DNA from: Blastococcus sp. TML/M2B
Lineage (GTDB): Bacteria; Actinomycetota; Actinomycetes; Mycobacteriales; Geodermatophilaceae
DNA length: 64,000 nucleotides
Direction of reading: 5' to 3'
Assembly: GCF_016612865.1 (NCBI RefSeq)
Contig: NZ_JAENZZ010000001.1
Span: forward strand, 310,001 to 374,000
Shown here in pieces: positions 18,043-25,527 of the stretch. Each line of letters begins with the position of its first letter. Position 1 is the first letter of the stretch. The notes under the pieces are model-generated. The model saw only the letters and a list, made by a program, of their open reading frames with translations. It made no database searches and was not told where the DNA came from. A program made the position numbers and the translations under genes.

Positions 18043-19133
18043 CAGGCCTTCTCGGTGACGCCGGCGGAGTCGAAGGTGGCGACGTCCCGCAGCGCGCGGG
18101 CGGCGCTGGTCACCAGCGGGAGCGCCAGCAGCGCGCCGGTGCCCTCGCCGAGGCGCAGGTCCAGACCCAGCAGCGGCCGGAGGCCCAGCGCCTCCAGGGC
18201 GACCGCGTGGCCCGGCTCGACCGAGCTGTGCCCGGCCAGCGCGAACTCCACCGCGGTGGGGCACAGCGCCGCGGCCACCAGGGCCGCGGACCCCGCGATC
18301 GCGCCGTCGAGGAGCACCGGCACCCGCGTGGCGGCGGCACCGAGCACGAACCCGGCCAGGCCGGCGTGCTCCAGACCGCCGAGCTCGGCGAGGACGGCGA
18401 GCGCGGCCTCGGGCGTCGTCGGCCGCGAGGGGATGCGGGCCACCGCACGGCTCACGACCTCGACCTTGCGGGCCAGCGTCGGGTCGTCGATGCCGGTGCC
18501 GCGGCCGGTCGCCGCGGCCGGGGTGGCGCCGGTGAACGCGCAGATGAGCGCCGCCGAGGCGGTGGTGTTGGTGATCCCCATGTCGCCGGTGACCAGGCAG
18601 CCGCTGCGCGCGGCCAGCGTCGTCGCCACCTCGATGCCCGCCTCGACGGCCCGGCGCGCCTCGTCGACGGTCATCGCCGGGCCGAGGGCGAGGTCGGCGG
18701 TGCCGGGGCGGACCTTCCGGTCGAGCAGCGACGGCGCGGGCTCCAGCGGGACGGCGACGCCGACGTCGACCACGAGGACCTCCGCGCCGAGGCCCGCGGC
18801 GAAGGCGTTCACCACGGCGCCGCCGGCGACGAAGTTCGCCACCATCTGCGCGGTGACCTCCTGCGGCCAGGGCGTCACGCCCTGGGCGTGCACCCCGTGG
18901 TCGCCGGCGAAGACCGCGACGGCGGCGGGCTCGGGCAGCGGCGCCGGGCAGGTGCCCGCGATGCCGGCCAGCTGCGCGGCCACGTCCTCCAGGACGCCGA
19001 GCGAGCCCGGCGGCTTGGTCATGCGGTCGAGCCGCTCGCGGGCGGCCCGCTCGGCGGCCGCGTCCCGCGGGGTGACCGCGGCGATGGTGTCGCCCAGCAG
19101 CGTGCCGGCGAAGGGCGTCGGGTCGGTGTTCAG
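18042..19133 (-). CDS. cobT: nicotinate-nucleotide–dimethylbenzimidazole phosphoribosyltransferase, probable CTG start
   Basis: Makes alpha-ribazole phosphate for the lower ligand of cobalamin. Motifs: TKPPGSLGVLE, FAGDHGVHAQGVTPWP, the glycine/Asn segment GDMGITNTTASAAL, and the catalytic Glu in LRLGEGTGALLA. The first ATG (19022) would remove the usual N-terminal helix. The frame stays open upstream to a TGA and contains FAGTLLGDTIAAVTPRDAAAERARERLDR in the family position. The only start-like codon with a ribosome site is CTG at 19133, with GAGGAG five bases upstream; this gives 363 residues, the normal length. Followed by the cysG-like gene. No cobU is adjacent. Confidence 0.9.
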   Translation of the reverse strand: MNTDPTPFAGTLLGDTIAAVTPRDAAAERAARERLDRMTKPPGSLGVLEDVAAQLAGIAGTCPAPLPEPAAVAVFAGDHGVHAQGVTPWPQEVTAQMVANFVAGGAVVNAFAAGLGAEVLVVDVGVAVPLEPAPSLLDRKVRPGTADLALGPAMTVDEARRAVEAGIEVATTLAARSGCLVTGDMGITNTTASAALICAFTGATPAAATGRGTGIDDPTLARKVEVVSRAVARIPSRPTTPEAALAVLAELGGLEHAGLAGFVLGAAATRVPVLLDGAIAGSAALVAAALCPTAVEFALAGHSSVEPGHAVALEALGLRPLLGLDLRLGEGTGALLALPLVTSAARALRDVATFDSAGVTEKA

Positions 19134-19245
19134 CGGAACTCCTCGGCAGGGGCTTGTGGGTCAAGGATCGCAGCGCGGACGCCGCCCCCGGACCGCGGGG
19201 CGCGCCTACCCTTGCTGGTCGCGGAACGAGCGAGGGAGCGCTGAC

Positions 19246-19509
19246 CTGTCCGAGGACGCTGGAACCGGGGCCGAACCGGCCGACGACGACGCCGTGCTGC
19301 TGTACGTCGGCGGCCCGCTGGACGGCCGCGTGGAGATCCGCAAGGCCTGCCACGGCGATCCGCTGCCCACGGTCACGCACGTGCACCTGCACGGCGGCCC
19401 CAAGGTCGTGCACCGCTACGACCTGCAGACCCTCGCCGACGGCGCCGGCGTCTACACCGTGCGGCCGCGTACGCAGCGCCCCGTGCCGGACGACGCCGTC
19501 CCCGACTGA
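19246..19509 (+). CDS. small conserved hypothetical protein
   Basis: An acidic N-terminus (SEDAGTGAEPADDD) is followed by a compact beta-rich domain: VLLYVGGPLDGRVEIRKACHGDPLPTV, then HVHLHGGPKVVHRYDLQT. Three closely spaced His suggest a possible metal site. No family is recognised. The only start near the GAGGGA site is a CTG at 19246 (87 residues). A conventional GTG at 19294 would give 71 residues but has no ribosome site. Divergent from cobT and convergent with the MazF-like gene. Confidence 0.55.
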   Translation: MSEDAGTGAEPADDDAVLLYVGGPLDGRVEIRKACHGDPLPTVTHVHLHGGPKVVHRYDLQTLADGAGVYTVRPRTQRPVPDDAVPD

Positions 19510-19516
19510 GTCGGGC

Positions 19517-20056
19517 TCACCAGCCCTGGACGCGCCGGGCCTCGGCGACGACGCGGTCGAAGCGGGCGCGGTCCAGCGCGGCGCCCTCGCGCCGCACATC
19601 GCCGGGCGCCAGCTCCAGCAGCCGGTCCAGGCGCACCTCGCTGGGGCGGCGGCGGGCGTCCCACGAGCCGGTGCCGATGTCGGTCCAGATCCGGCCGTGG
19701 CGGGCCTCGTCGGCGGCGTCGCGGTCGTGGTCCTGGCTGCTGAGCATGAGGCCGAGCAGCATCGGGCCGCGCCGCCCGATGACCAGCACCGGCCGGTCCT
19801 TGCCGCGCCCGTCGTCCTCGTCGTAGGGGACCCACGCCCAGACGATCTCGCCCGGGTCCGCCGCGTCGTCGGCGTGCGGCCGGTACTCGACGTCCGGCAC
19901 CGCTGGCCTGGGCGGCGGCGCGGTCCGGCCTGCTCCGGCCGGGCGGGACGGGCCTGCTCCGGCCGGGCGGGACGGGCCTGCTCCGGCCGGGTGGGACGGG
20001 CGGAGGAGCCCCAGGATCGACCGGGCCGCTCTCCGGAGCCCGCGCTCTGCTGCCAT
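19517..20056 (-). CDS. PemK/MazF-family protein with repeat-containing N-terminal extension
   Basis: A 179-residue protein. The C-terminal 110 residues match the MazF/PemK endoribonuclease fold: GEIVWAWVPYDEDDGRGKDRPVLVIGRRG, then LMLSSQDHD, and IWTDIGTGSWD…SEVRLDRLLEL. The first 70 residues are an extension absent from normal MazF: a basic helix (LRRAARSILGLLR) and three copies of PSRPAGAG encoded by 24-bp tandem repeats. No antitoxin gene is adjacent, so it may be a chromosomal orphan or a PemK-like domain in another role. Confidence 0.75.
   Translation of the reverse strand: MAAERGLRRAARSILGLLRPSHPAGAGPSRPAGAGPSRPAGAGRTAPPPRPAVPDVEYRPHADDAADPGEIVWAWVPYDEDDGRGKDRPVLVIGRRGPMLLGLMLSSQDHDRDAADEARHGRIWTDIGTGSWDARRRPSEVRLDRLLELAPGDVRREGAALDRARFDRVVAEARRVQGW
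19929..20000. repeat. three tandem 24-bp repeats inside the MazF-like gene
   Basis: Three head-to-tail units beginning CCTGCTCCGGCCGGGCGGGA at 19929, 19953 and 19977. Units 1 and 2 are identical and unit 3 has one change (C to T). They encode the eight-residue repeat PSRPAGAG in frame. Copy number may vary between strains. Confidence 0.9.
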
Positions 20057-20231
20057 GCCCGGCACGCTACGGCCGCGGCTCCCGGGCGGCGCCCCCTGTG
20101 TCCCGTGTGACACATGGAAATCATCTGGTGACGGAGTGGTTAGGGAACACGATCGGTGGGAAACACTCGCCGCACGGGGTCGGCCGGAGCACGCGCGTTC
20201 GTGGCTCGCCCCCGGGAGATGAGGGGTTCCC

Positions 20232-20429
20232 ATGACGTCGGCAGAGCCGGTCCCCCCGGCCGGTCCCCGGACCGGTGAGGTGCAGGCGAGCGTCCTGGCC
20301 GCCCTCCAGCTGGTCGAGGACGCGCGCTACCGGGACAGCCGCCGCAGGCGCAAGCTGCAGCGGGCCCGCGTGCTCGCCGAGCGCGCCGTCGCCGACCGCC
20401 GGCTCGCCCGGGACCAGACCGAGGACTGA
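20232..20429 (+). CDS. small basic hypothetical protein
   Basis: A 65-residue protein. The Pro-rich N-terminus is followed by a helix VLAALQLVEDARYRDSRRRR and a strongly basic second half (KLQRARVLAERAVADRRLARD). No domain is recognised; it could bind nucleic acid or be a coiled coil. ATG at 20232 has GAGGGG upstream. Divergent from the MazF-like gene but not antitoxin-like in any motif I can see. Confidence 0.55.
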   Translation: MTSAEPVPPAGPRTGEVQASVLAALQLVEDARYRDSRRRRKLQRARVLAERAVADRRLARDQTED

Positions 20430-20432
20430 CCC

Positions 20433-20858
20433 TCAGGTCACGCAGAACTCGTTGCCCTGCGGATCGGCCAGCGTCGCCCATGCGATCGGCCCCTGCGCCC
20501 CCCGCCAGAGCTCGGTCGCCCCGAGCCCGACCAGCCGGGTGATCTCGGCCTCCCGCTGCTCCGGCCCGACGCGGACGTCGAGGTGCAGCCGGTTCTTGAC
20601 CGTCTTGGCCTCGGAGACCCGTTGGAACAGCACCCGCGGCCGGCCCGGGTCGGGCGAGGTGATGGCTGCGCCCACGGCCCACACCAGCGCACCGCGGTGC
20701 CGCATCGTGTCCGCCTCGGTCGCGGCCCCGGCCTGCACCATGCGGGTGATGAACGCCTCGTCCTGCGGTTCCACCTGCCAGCCCAGCGCCTCGGCCCACC
20801 AGTCGGCGAGCTCGTGCGGTGCGGTGGAGTCGACGACGACCTGCACATCGAATGCCAT
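20433..20858 (-). CDS. VOC-family (glyoxalase-like) protein
   Basis: A 141-residue single-module vicinal oxygen chelate protein of the Glyoxalase_6 type. The N-terminus MAFDVQVVVDSTAPHELADWWAEALGW, the central LFQRVSEAKTVKNRLHLDVRVG and the end WATLADPQGNEFCVT are the family hallmarks. His in HELADW and HLDV and the terminal Glu could bind metal. Substrate unknown; such proteins often act in resistance or detoxification. Confidence 0.82.
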   Translation of the reverse strand: MAFDVQVVVDSTAPHELADWWAEALGWQVEPQDEAFITRMVQAGAATEADTMRHRGALVWAVGAAITSPDPGRPRVLFQRVSEAKTVKNRLHLDVRVGPEQREAEITRLVGLGATELWRGAQGPIAWATLADPQGNEFCVT

Positions 20859-20895
20859 GCCGGGACGCTAGGGCAGCCCACCGACAGAACGGGCG

Positions 20896-21531
20896 CTACA
20901 GCTCCTGGCGCAGGTCGGCCCAGATGGTGGCGTCGTCGGGCAGGTCCGCCTCGAGCGCGCAGTGGTCCTTGATGACCCGGCCGAACGGGGTCAGCGTCGC
21001 CGGGGCCACCCGCTGCTCGGGGTCCCACAACCCCGAGCGCATGACCGACTTCGGGCACTGGAAGAAGGCCCGGCGGACCGTCATGACCAGCACCGACAGG
21101 GGCGCGCGGCCGAACTCGGTGAGGTCGACGTCGAGCTCCTCGGGGCGCAGCAGCGCCGTCGTCCCGTAGACGCGCAGCGTCTGGTCCACGCCGGGGACGA
21201 AGAACATCAGCGCCGCCCGCGGGTTGACCGCGAGGTTCTTCAGGCTGTCCACCCGGTTGTTCCCGGGGCGGTCGGGCAGCGCCAGCCGGTGCTCGTCGAG
21301 CACGTGCACGAACCCGCGGTCGCCACCGCGCGGGGAGATCTCCGGCCAGCCCTCGGGATCGGCGGTGGCGAGCGTGGCGAAGGGGGAGTGCGCGATGAAC
21401 TCGCGGCAGTGCGGGTCGAGGTGGTCGATCACCTTGTCCAGCACGAGCCCGCCCGGCGCGCGGTAGCCCTCGAGGACCTCGCGGTCGGCGGGCGCTGCGG
21501 GCGGGGGGACCGGGGCGGGAACGGGAGCCAC
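20896..21531 (-). CDS. pyridoxamine 5'-phosphate oxidase-family flavoprotein (MSMEG_1061-like)
   Basis: A 211-residue FMN-binding split-barrel protein. Key segments are HCREFIAHSPFATLATADPEGWPEISPRGG, DRPGNNRVDSLKNLAVNPRAALMFFVPG, and the end region VRRAFFQCPKSVMRSGLW that marks the MSMEG_1061-like subgroup. Its members are probably FMN or F420-type reductases of unknown substrate. ATG gives a 20-residue Pro/Ala-rich leader before the conserved region. Confidence 0.82.
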   Translation of the reverse strand: MAPVPAPVPPPAAPADREVLEGYRAPGGLVLDKVIDHLDPHCREFIAHSPFATLATADPEGWPEISPRGGDRGFVHVLDEHRLALPDRPGNNRVDSLKNLAVNPRAALMFFVPGVDQTLRVYGTTALLRPEELDVDLTEFGRAPLSVLVMTVRRAFFQCPKSVMRSGLWDPEQRVAPATLTPFGRVIKDHCALEADLPDDATIWADLRQEL

Positions 21532-21575
21532 GAGACGACGGTAACCGGCGGGTGCGTCACCCCCTGGCGGTCCGT

Positions 21576-22244
21576 TCAGGCGGCGGGTCCCGTCGGCGCG
21601 CCCCAGCCGTCCTTCTCCTGGCCGGAGAGGGCGGCGATCTGCTCCATGATCAGGTCGGTGACCTCGCGCCGGGCCTTCCCCTTGCCGGCCAGCCCCCGGT
21701 GCTCCGGGAAGGTGAGCGGCGCCCCGAAGGTGACCGACACCCGCCGCGGGCGCGGCCAGCGGGCGCCGATCGGCTGCACCCGGTCCGTGCCGTGCACGGC
21801 GATGGGGACGACGGGGCAGTCGGCGGTCAGGGCGAGCCAGGCGACCCCGGTCTTGCCGCGGGCCAGCCGGCCGTCGCGCGAGCGGGTGCCCTCCGGGTAG
21901 AGGCCGAACGCCTCACCCCGGTGCAGCAGGCCGAGTGCGGTGTCCAGCGCGGCCTGGGCGGCGCGGTGGGTCTCCCGCTCGACGGGGTGCGCGCCGAGCG
22001 CGGTGAACAGGACGCGGGTGAACCAGCCGGAGATCCCGGTGCCGGTGAAGTACTCGGCCTTGGCCAGCAGGGCGACCCGGCGGGGGGCCACGGTCGGGAT
22101 CACGATGCTGTCGATGAAGGACAGGTGGTTGCTGGCCAGGATGACCGGGCCGGTGCGCGGCACGTTCTCCCGGCCGGTCACGCGCGGCCGGAGCAGGACC
22201 CACAGCAGCGGGCGGATGACGAAGCGGGCGACGACGTAGAACAC
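21576..22244 (-). CDS. lysophospholipid acyltransferase (PlsC-like)
   Basis: A 222-residue membrane-associated 1-acyl-glycerol-3-phosphate acyltransferase-like enzyme. An N-terminal hydrophobic segment (FYVVARFVIRPLLWVLL) precedes the catalytic motif SNHLSFIDS (HX4D) and the phosphate-binding motif YPEGTRSRDGRL. PVVPIAVHGTD is the third conserved block. It is likely to act in phosphatidic acid synthesis or remodelling. Divergent from def. Confidence 0.88.
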   Translation of the reverse strand: MFYVVARFVIRPLLWVLLRPRVTGRENVPRTGPVILASNHLSFIDSIVIPTVAPRRVALLAKAEYFTGTGISGWFTRVLFTALGAHPVERETHRAAQAALDTALGLLHRGEAFGLYPEGTRSRDGRLARGKTGVAWLALTADCPVVPIAVHGTDRVQPIGARWPRPRRVSVTFGAPLTFPEHRGLAGKGKARREVTDLIMEQIAALSGQEKDGWGAPTGPAA

Positions 22245-22389
22245 CGGGTGCTCCCTCCTCGGCCCGCCCCCGGCCGGCGGCGGGGGACCGTCGGCTCGTA
22301 CGGCGTCCGCATCCTCCCCGACGGCCCCGGGCGCCCCGCGCAGGCTCCCCGCGGCCGGAGCGCGGGGGTGCTCCGGTCCGGGCGGTCAA

Positions 22390-22405
22390 TAGAGTCGGCG
22401 TCATG
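22390..22405 (+). promoter_or_regulatory. leaderless promoter of def
   Basis: TAGAGT at 22390-22395 fits TANNNT and ends seven bases before the ATG, the same spacing as at nth. No ribosome binding site is visible. Confidence 0.5.
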
Positions 22406-22960
22406 CGTCTGCCCGGCCGTTACGACGGCGTCGCCCGGCCCATCGTCACCTACGGCACCGACCCCGTGCTGCACCGCTCCTGCGCGCCGGTGACCGCCTT
22501 CGACCGGGACCTGCGGCACCTGGTGCTCGACATGTTCGCCTCGATGGAGGCCGCGGACGGCGTGGGCCTGGCCGCCAACCAGATCGGTGTGGACGCCCGC
22601 ATCTTCGTCATCGACTGCCCCGACGCCGTCGGTGACGACGTCGTCGGGTACGTGGTGAACCCGGTGCTGACGATCCTCGACCCGCAGGAGGGCGAGCCGG
22701 CCGAGGAGGTCACCGAGGAGGGCTGCCTGTCGGTGCCCGGCCCCTATGCCGAGCTGCCGCGCGCCTTCCGCGCCCGCGTCGACGGCGTCGACGTGCACGG
22801 CGACCCGGTGCGGATCGAGGCCACCGGCATGGCCGCCCGGTGCCTCCAGCACGAGGTCGACCACCTCGACGGCACGGTGTACGTGGACCGGCTGCCCGAG
22901 GCGGACCGGGAACGGCTGCTCGCCGAGGCCGCCGGCCCGAACGGGGACCTGCCCGCCTGA
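22403..22960 (+). CDS. def: peptide deformylase
   Basis: A 185-residue metalloenzyme that removes the formyl group from nascent proteins. All three motifs are intact: GVGLAANQIG (residues 53-62), EGCLSVPG with the metal Cys, and QHEVDHLDG with two metal His and the catalytic Glu. The long N-terminus (LPGRYDGVARPIVTYGTDPVLH) is typical of actinobacterial type I deformylases. It is followed by the EF-G-binding FBP gene, also a translation gene. Confidence 0.95.
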   Translation: MRLPGRYDGVARPIVTYGTDPVLHRSCAPVTAFDRDLRHLVLDMFASMEAADGVGLAANQIGVDARIFVIDCPDAVGDDVVGYVVNPVLTILDPQEGEPAEEVTEEGCLSVPGPYAELPRAFRARVDGVDVHGDPVRIEATGMAARCLQHEVDHLDGTVYVDRLPEADRERLLAEAAGPNGDLPA

Positions 22961-23045
22961 CGGGCCCTCCCGGGCCGGAAAACCGGGTGAGGGAACTGCC
23001 GTCGTCCCGCACGATGAGCGTTCCCACCAGCCGAGGAGATCGATC

Positions 23046-23549
23046 GTGCACGCCCTCACCGAGCAGCAGGTCCGCCGCTCGTTCGTCAACTGCTCCCAGG
23101 GCGAGGCCAGGGGCCTGGCCCTGCCGAAGGACTTCGCGGAGCTCGACTGGGGCGCCCTCGAGCTGCTCGGCTGGCGGGACCCGAAGGCGCCGCTGCGCGG
23201 CTACCTCGTCGTCGAGACCGGGGACGCCTCCGGGGTCCGGCCGGTCGGCATCGCGGTGCGCGCCGCGGAGTCCCGGATGTCGGCGCGGACCACGGCCATG
23301 TGCCTGCTCTGCCAGACGGCGCAGAGCGGGGACGCCGTCTCGCTGTTCACGGCGAAGCGGACCGGGGCGGCCGGGCGCAACGGCAACACGATCGGCACCT
23401 ACATCTGCGCCGACCTGGGCTGCGCGGACCGCGTCCGCACGGAGATCCCGCCGTGGTTGCAGGAGCGCGACCCGGCCGAGGTGGTCGCCGAGCGCGCCGC
23501 CGAGCTGCGCGACCGGGTGCGGGGCTTCGTCGACGCCGTCCGCCGCTGA
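23046..23549 (+). CDS. FBP-domain protein (EF-G-binding, treble-clef zinc finger)
   Basis: A 167-residue protein with the C-terminal treble-clef zinc finger of FusB/FBP-type proteins: CLLCQ supplies two Cys and ICADLGCADRVR two more, at the usual distance of about 36 residues. The N-terminal helix-rich part (TEQQVRRSFVNCSQGEARGLALP) is also conserved. FusB-like proteins bind elongation factor G and promote its release from the ribosome, giving fusidic acid tolerance. Actinobacterial homologs are mostly uncharacterised. GTG at 23046 follows GAGGAG. Confidence 0.82.
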   Translation: MHALTEQQVRRSFVNCSQGEARGLALPKDFAELDWGALELLGWRDPKAPLRGYLVVETGDASGVRPVGIAVRAAESRMSARTTAMCLLCQTAQSGDAVSLFTAKRTGAAGRNGNTIGTYICADLGCADRVRTEIPPWLQERDPAEVVAERAAELRDRVRGFVDAVRR

Positions 23550-23586
23550 GGTGTGGGGCGGGGGCCTCCCGGGGCACCCGCCCCGC

Positions 23587-24215
23587 ATGACCGACACCGC
23601 ACCCACCCCGCCGCTGCGCGCCCTCGCCCTGGTGTGCAGCCTCAAGCCCTCGCCCGCACCGTCCAGCAGCGAGCTCCTCGCCCGCCAGGTCCTCGACCAG
23701 CTGGCACAGCACGGCGTCACCGGCGACGTCGTCCGGGTCGTGGACCACGACGTGAAGCCCGGCGTCGAGATCGACATGGGCGAGGGCGACGCCTGGCCGG
23801 CCATCCGCGAGCAGCTGATGGCCGCCGACATCCTGATCGTCTCGACGCCCACCTGGGTCGGGCACATGAGCAGCGTCGCGCAGCGGGTGCTCGAGCGCCT
23901 GGACGGCGAGCTGTCCGAGACCGACGACTCGGGTCGCCCGCTGGTCGCCGGGAAGGTGGCGGTCACCGCCGTCGTCGGCAACGAGGGCACGGCGCGCACA
24001 AGATCACCGCGGACCTGTTCCAGGGCCTGAACGACATCGGCTTCACCATCCCGTCGCAGGGCGGCACCTACTGGAACGACGTGGCGATGGGCAGCCGCGA
24101 CTACCAGGACCTGGACGAGACGCCCGAGGCCGTCGCCTCCACGACCGCGACGCTGGCGGAGAACGCCGCGCACCTGGCCCGGGCGCTCACGGCGACGCCC
24201 TACCCGGGCAGCTGA
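23587..24215 (+). CDS. flavodoxin-family NAD(P)H-dependent oxidoreductase (frame broken near 23994)
   Basis: About 208 residues of the NADPH-dependent FMN reductase/flavodoxin fold. LALVCSLKPSPAPSSSELLARQVL is the phosphate-binding loop, and ILIVSTPTWVGHMSSVAQRVLERL the isoalloxazine region. The C-terminal third (HKITADLFQGLNDIGFTIPSQG, YWNDVAMGSRDYQDL) is in another frame, because two extra bases lie in a GCGCGC run at 23992-23997. Reconstructed, it reads VGNEGTAHKITA like its homologs (NEDGAHK). The 3' end overlaps the convergent MFS gene by 16 bases. Confidence 0.82.
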
Positions 24216-25465
24216 GCCGGAGCCCGCAGCTCCGCGTCCGTGGCGGCCGGGCCGAGCGACCCGGCCGCCCGGCGGGCGCGCACGAGGGCGGTCACGGCCA
24301 GCAGCGCCAGGACGACGACGGTCGCGCCGTACACCTCCGTCGTCCCCGTCAGCCCGGCGTGCCCGGACGCGATGCCCGCGGCGATCGCCGGGAGGCTGAA
24401 CGCCAGGTAGCCGACCACGAAGACGGCGGCCAGCAGCCCCGCGCGGTGCCCGGGAGCGACGCCGAGGGTGATGGTGGCGACGGCGCCGAGGAAGGCCGCG
24501 CCGAAGCCGAAGCCGGTGACGACGGCCGAGCCGAACAGCAGCGGCGCGGAGGTGAGGGCCAGCGACCCGAGGGTGCCGAGGACGCCGGCGGTGAAGACCA
24601 GCGCGCCGACGAGCATCGCGCGCTCGGGTGCCGCGGTGCGCAGCGCGAGCGACCCGAGGATGCCGGTGCCGTTGAGCGCCAGGATCAGCAGCGCACCCAC
24701 GAGGTGGTTGTCGATGGCGAAGACGTCGGCGACCAGCGACGGGCCGAGCGAGGCGTACAGCCCGCCGAGCGCCCAGCAGGCCACGAGCAGCGGCAGCGCG
24801 GCGACGAAGGGTCGCCGGTTCGCCGGTGGCACGTGCACCCGCGGGCGCAGGGACGCCACGGCCCCGGGCAGGCGGGGTGAGCTCTCGGGCAGCAGCAGGG
24901 CGCCGAGGGCGGCCAGCACGAAGACGACGGCCAGCACCGCGAAGACCCAGGTGTCCGGGCTGGCCACGGACTGCACGAGGAGCCCGGCGCCCACCGCGCC
25001 CACGGACAGCCCCAGGCCGGGCGAGGCGCTGTTGATGAAGGCGCCCATCGGGCGGTCGGCGCGCTGCAGGTCCAGCAGCGAGGCGCCCAGCGTGCTGGTG
25101 AGCGCGCCCGTGGCCAGGCCCTGCACCACGCGCGCGGCCAGCAACCAGCCGACGCCGTCGGCAGCCAGGAAGAGCACCATGGCGACCGCCTCGAGCAGGA
25201 ACGCCCCGATCAGCACCGGCCGGCGCCCGACGTGGTCGGACAGGCCACCCACGACCAGCAACGAGGCCAGCAGCGCGAACGCGTAGATGCCGAAGATCGT
25301 CGTCAGGACGCCGGGGCCGAAGCCGAACTCGTCCTGGTAGACGCGGTAGAGCGGCGAGGGCACGCCCGACGCGGCCAGCATGAGCACCAGGAGGACGGCG
25401 ACCGACCAGAAGGCGGGGGCGCGGGGCAGGCGTCGGGACGGGGGCACGACAGAGAGCAAGCGCAT
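24200..25465 (-). CDS. MFS transporter
   Basis: A 421-residue major facilitator with 12 predicted membrane segments. The motif-A loop LSDHVGRRPVLIGAFLLEA lies between segments 2 and 3, and an ARVVQGLATGALTSTLGASLLDL segment is typical of drug-efflux type DHA1 carriers. Substrate not inferable. Divergent from the GlgC-like gene; overlaps the flavodoxin-family gene at its 3' end. Confidence 0.85.
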   Translation of the reverse strand: MRLLSVVPPSRRLPRAPAFWSVAVLLVLMLAASGVPSPLYRVYQDEFGFGPGVLTTIFGIYAFALLASLLVVGGLSDHVGRRPVLIGAFLLEAVAMVLFLAADGVGWLLAARVVQGLATGALTSTLGASLLDLQRADRPMGAFINSASPGLGLSVGAVGAGLLVQSVASPDTWVFAVLAVVFVLAALGALLLPESSPRLPGAVASLRPRVHVPPANRRPFVAALPLLVACWALGGLYASLGPSLVADVFAIDNHLVGALLILALNGTGILGSLALRTAAPERAMLVGALVFTAGVLGTLGSLALTSAPLLFGSAVVTGFGFGAAFLGAVATITLGVAPGHRAGLLAAVFVVGYLAFSLPAIAAGIASGHAGLTGTTEVYGATVVVLALLAVTALVRARRAAGSLGPAATDAELRAPAQLPG

Positions 25466-25527
25466 CGCCCGGGTGCTGATTCCCCGGACGCGTGTCGGGA
25501 CGGCGCGCGGCGGGGTAGGGGCGGCTC

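Noticed and set aside
15637-20124. Open frame of 1,495 codons on the minus strand
   Set aside because: Only the part from 18042 down to about 16990 is coding (cysG-like). The rest is antisense to the secreted-protein and sortase genes or out of frame with cobT.
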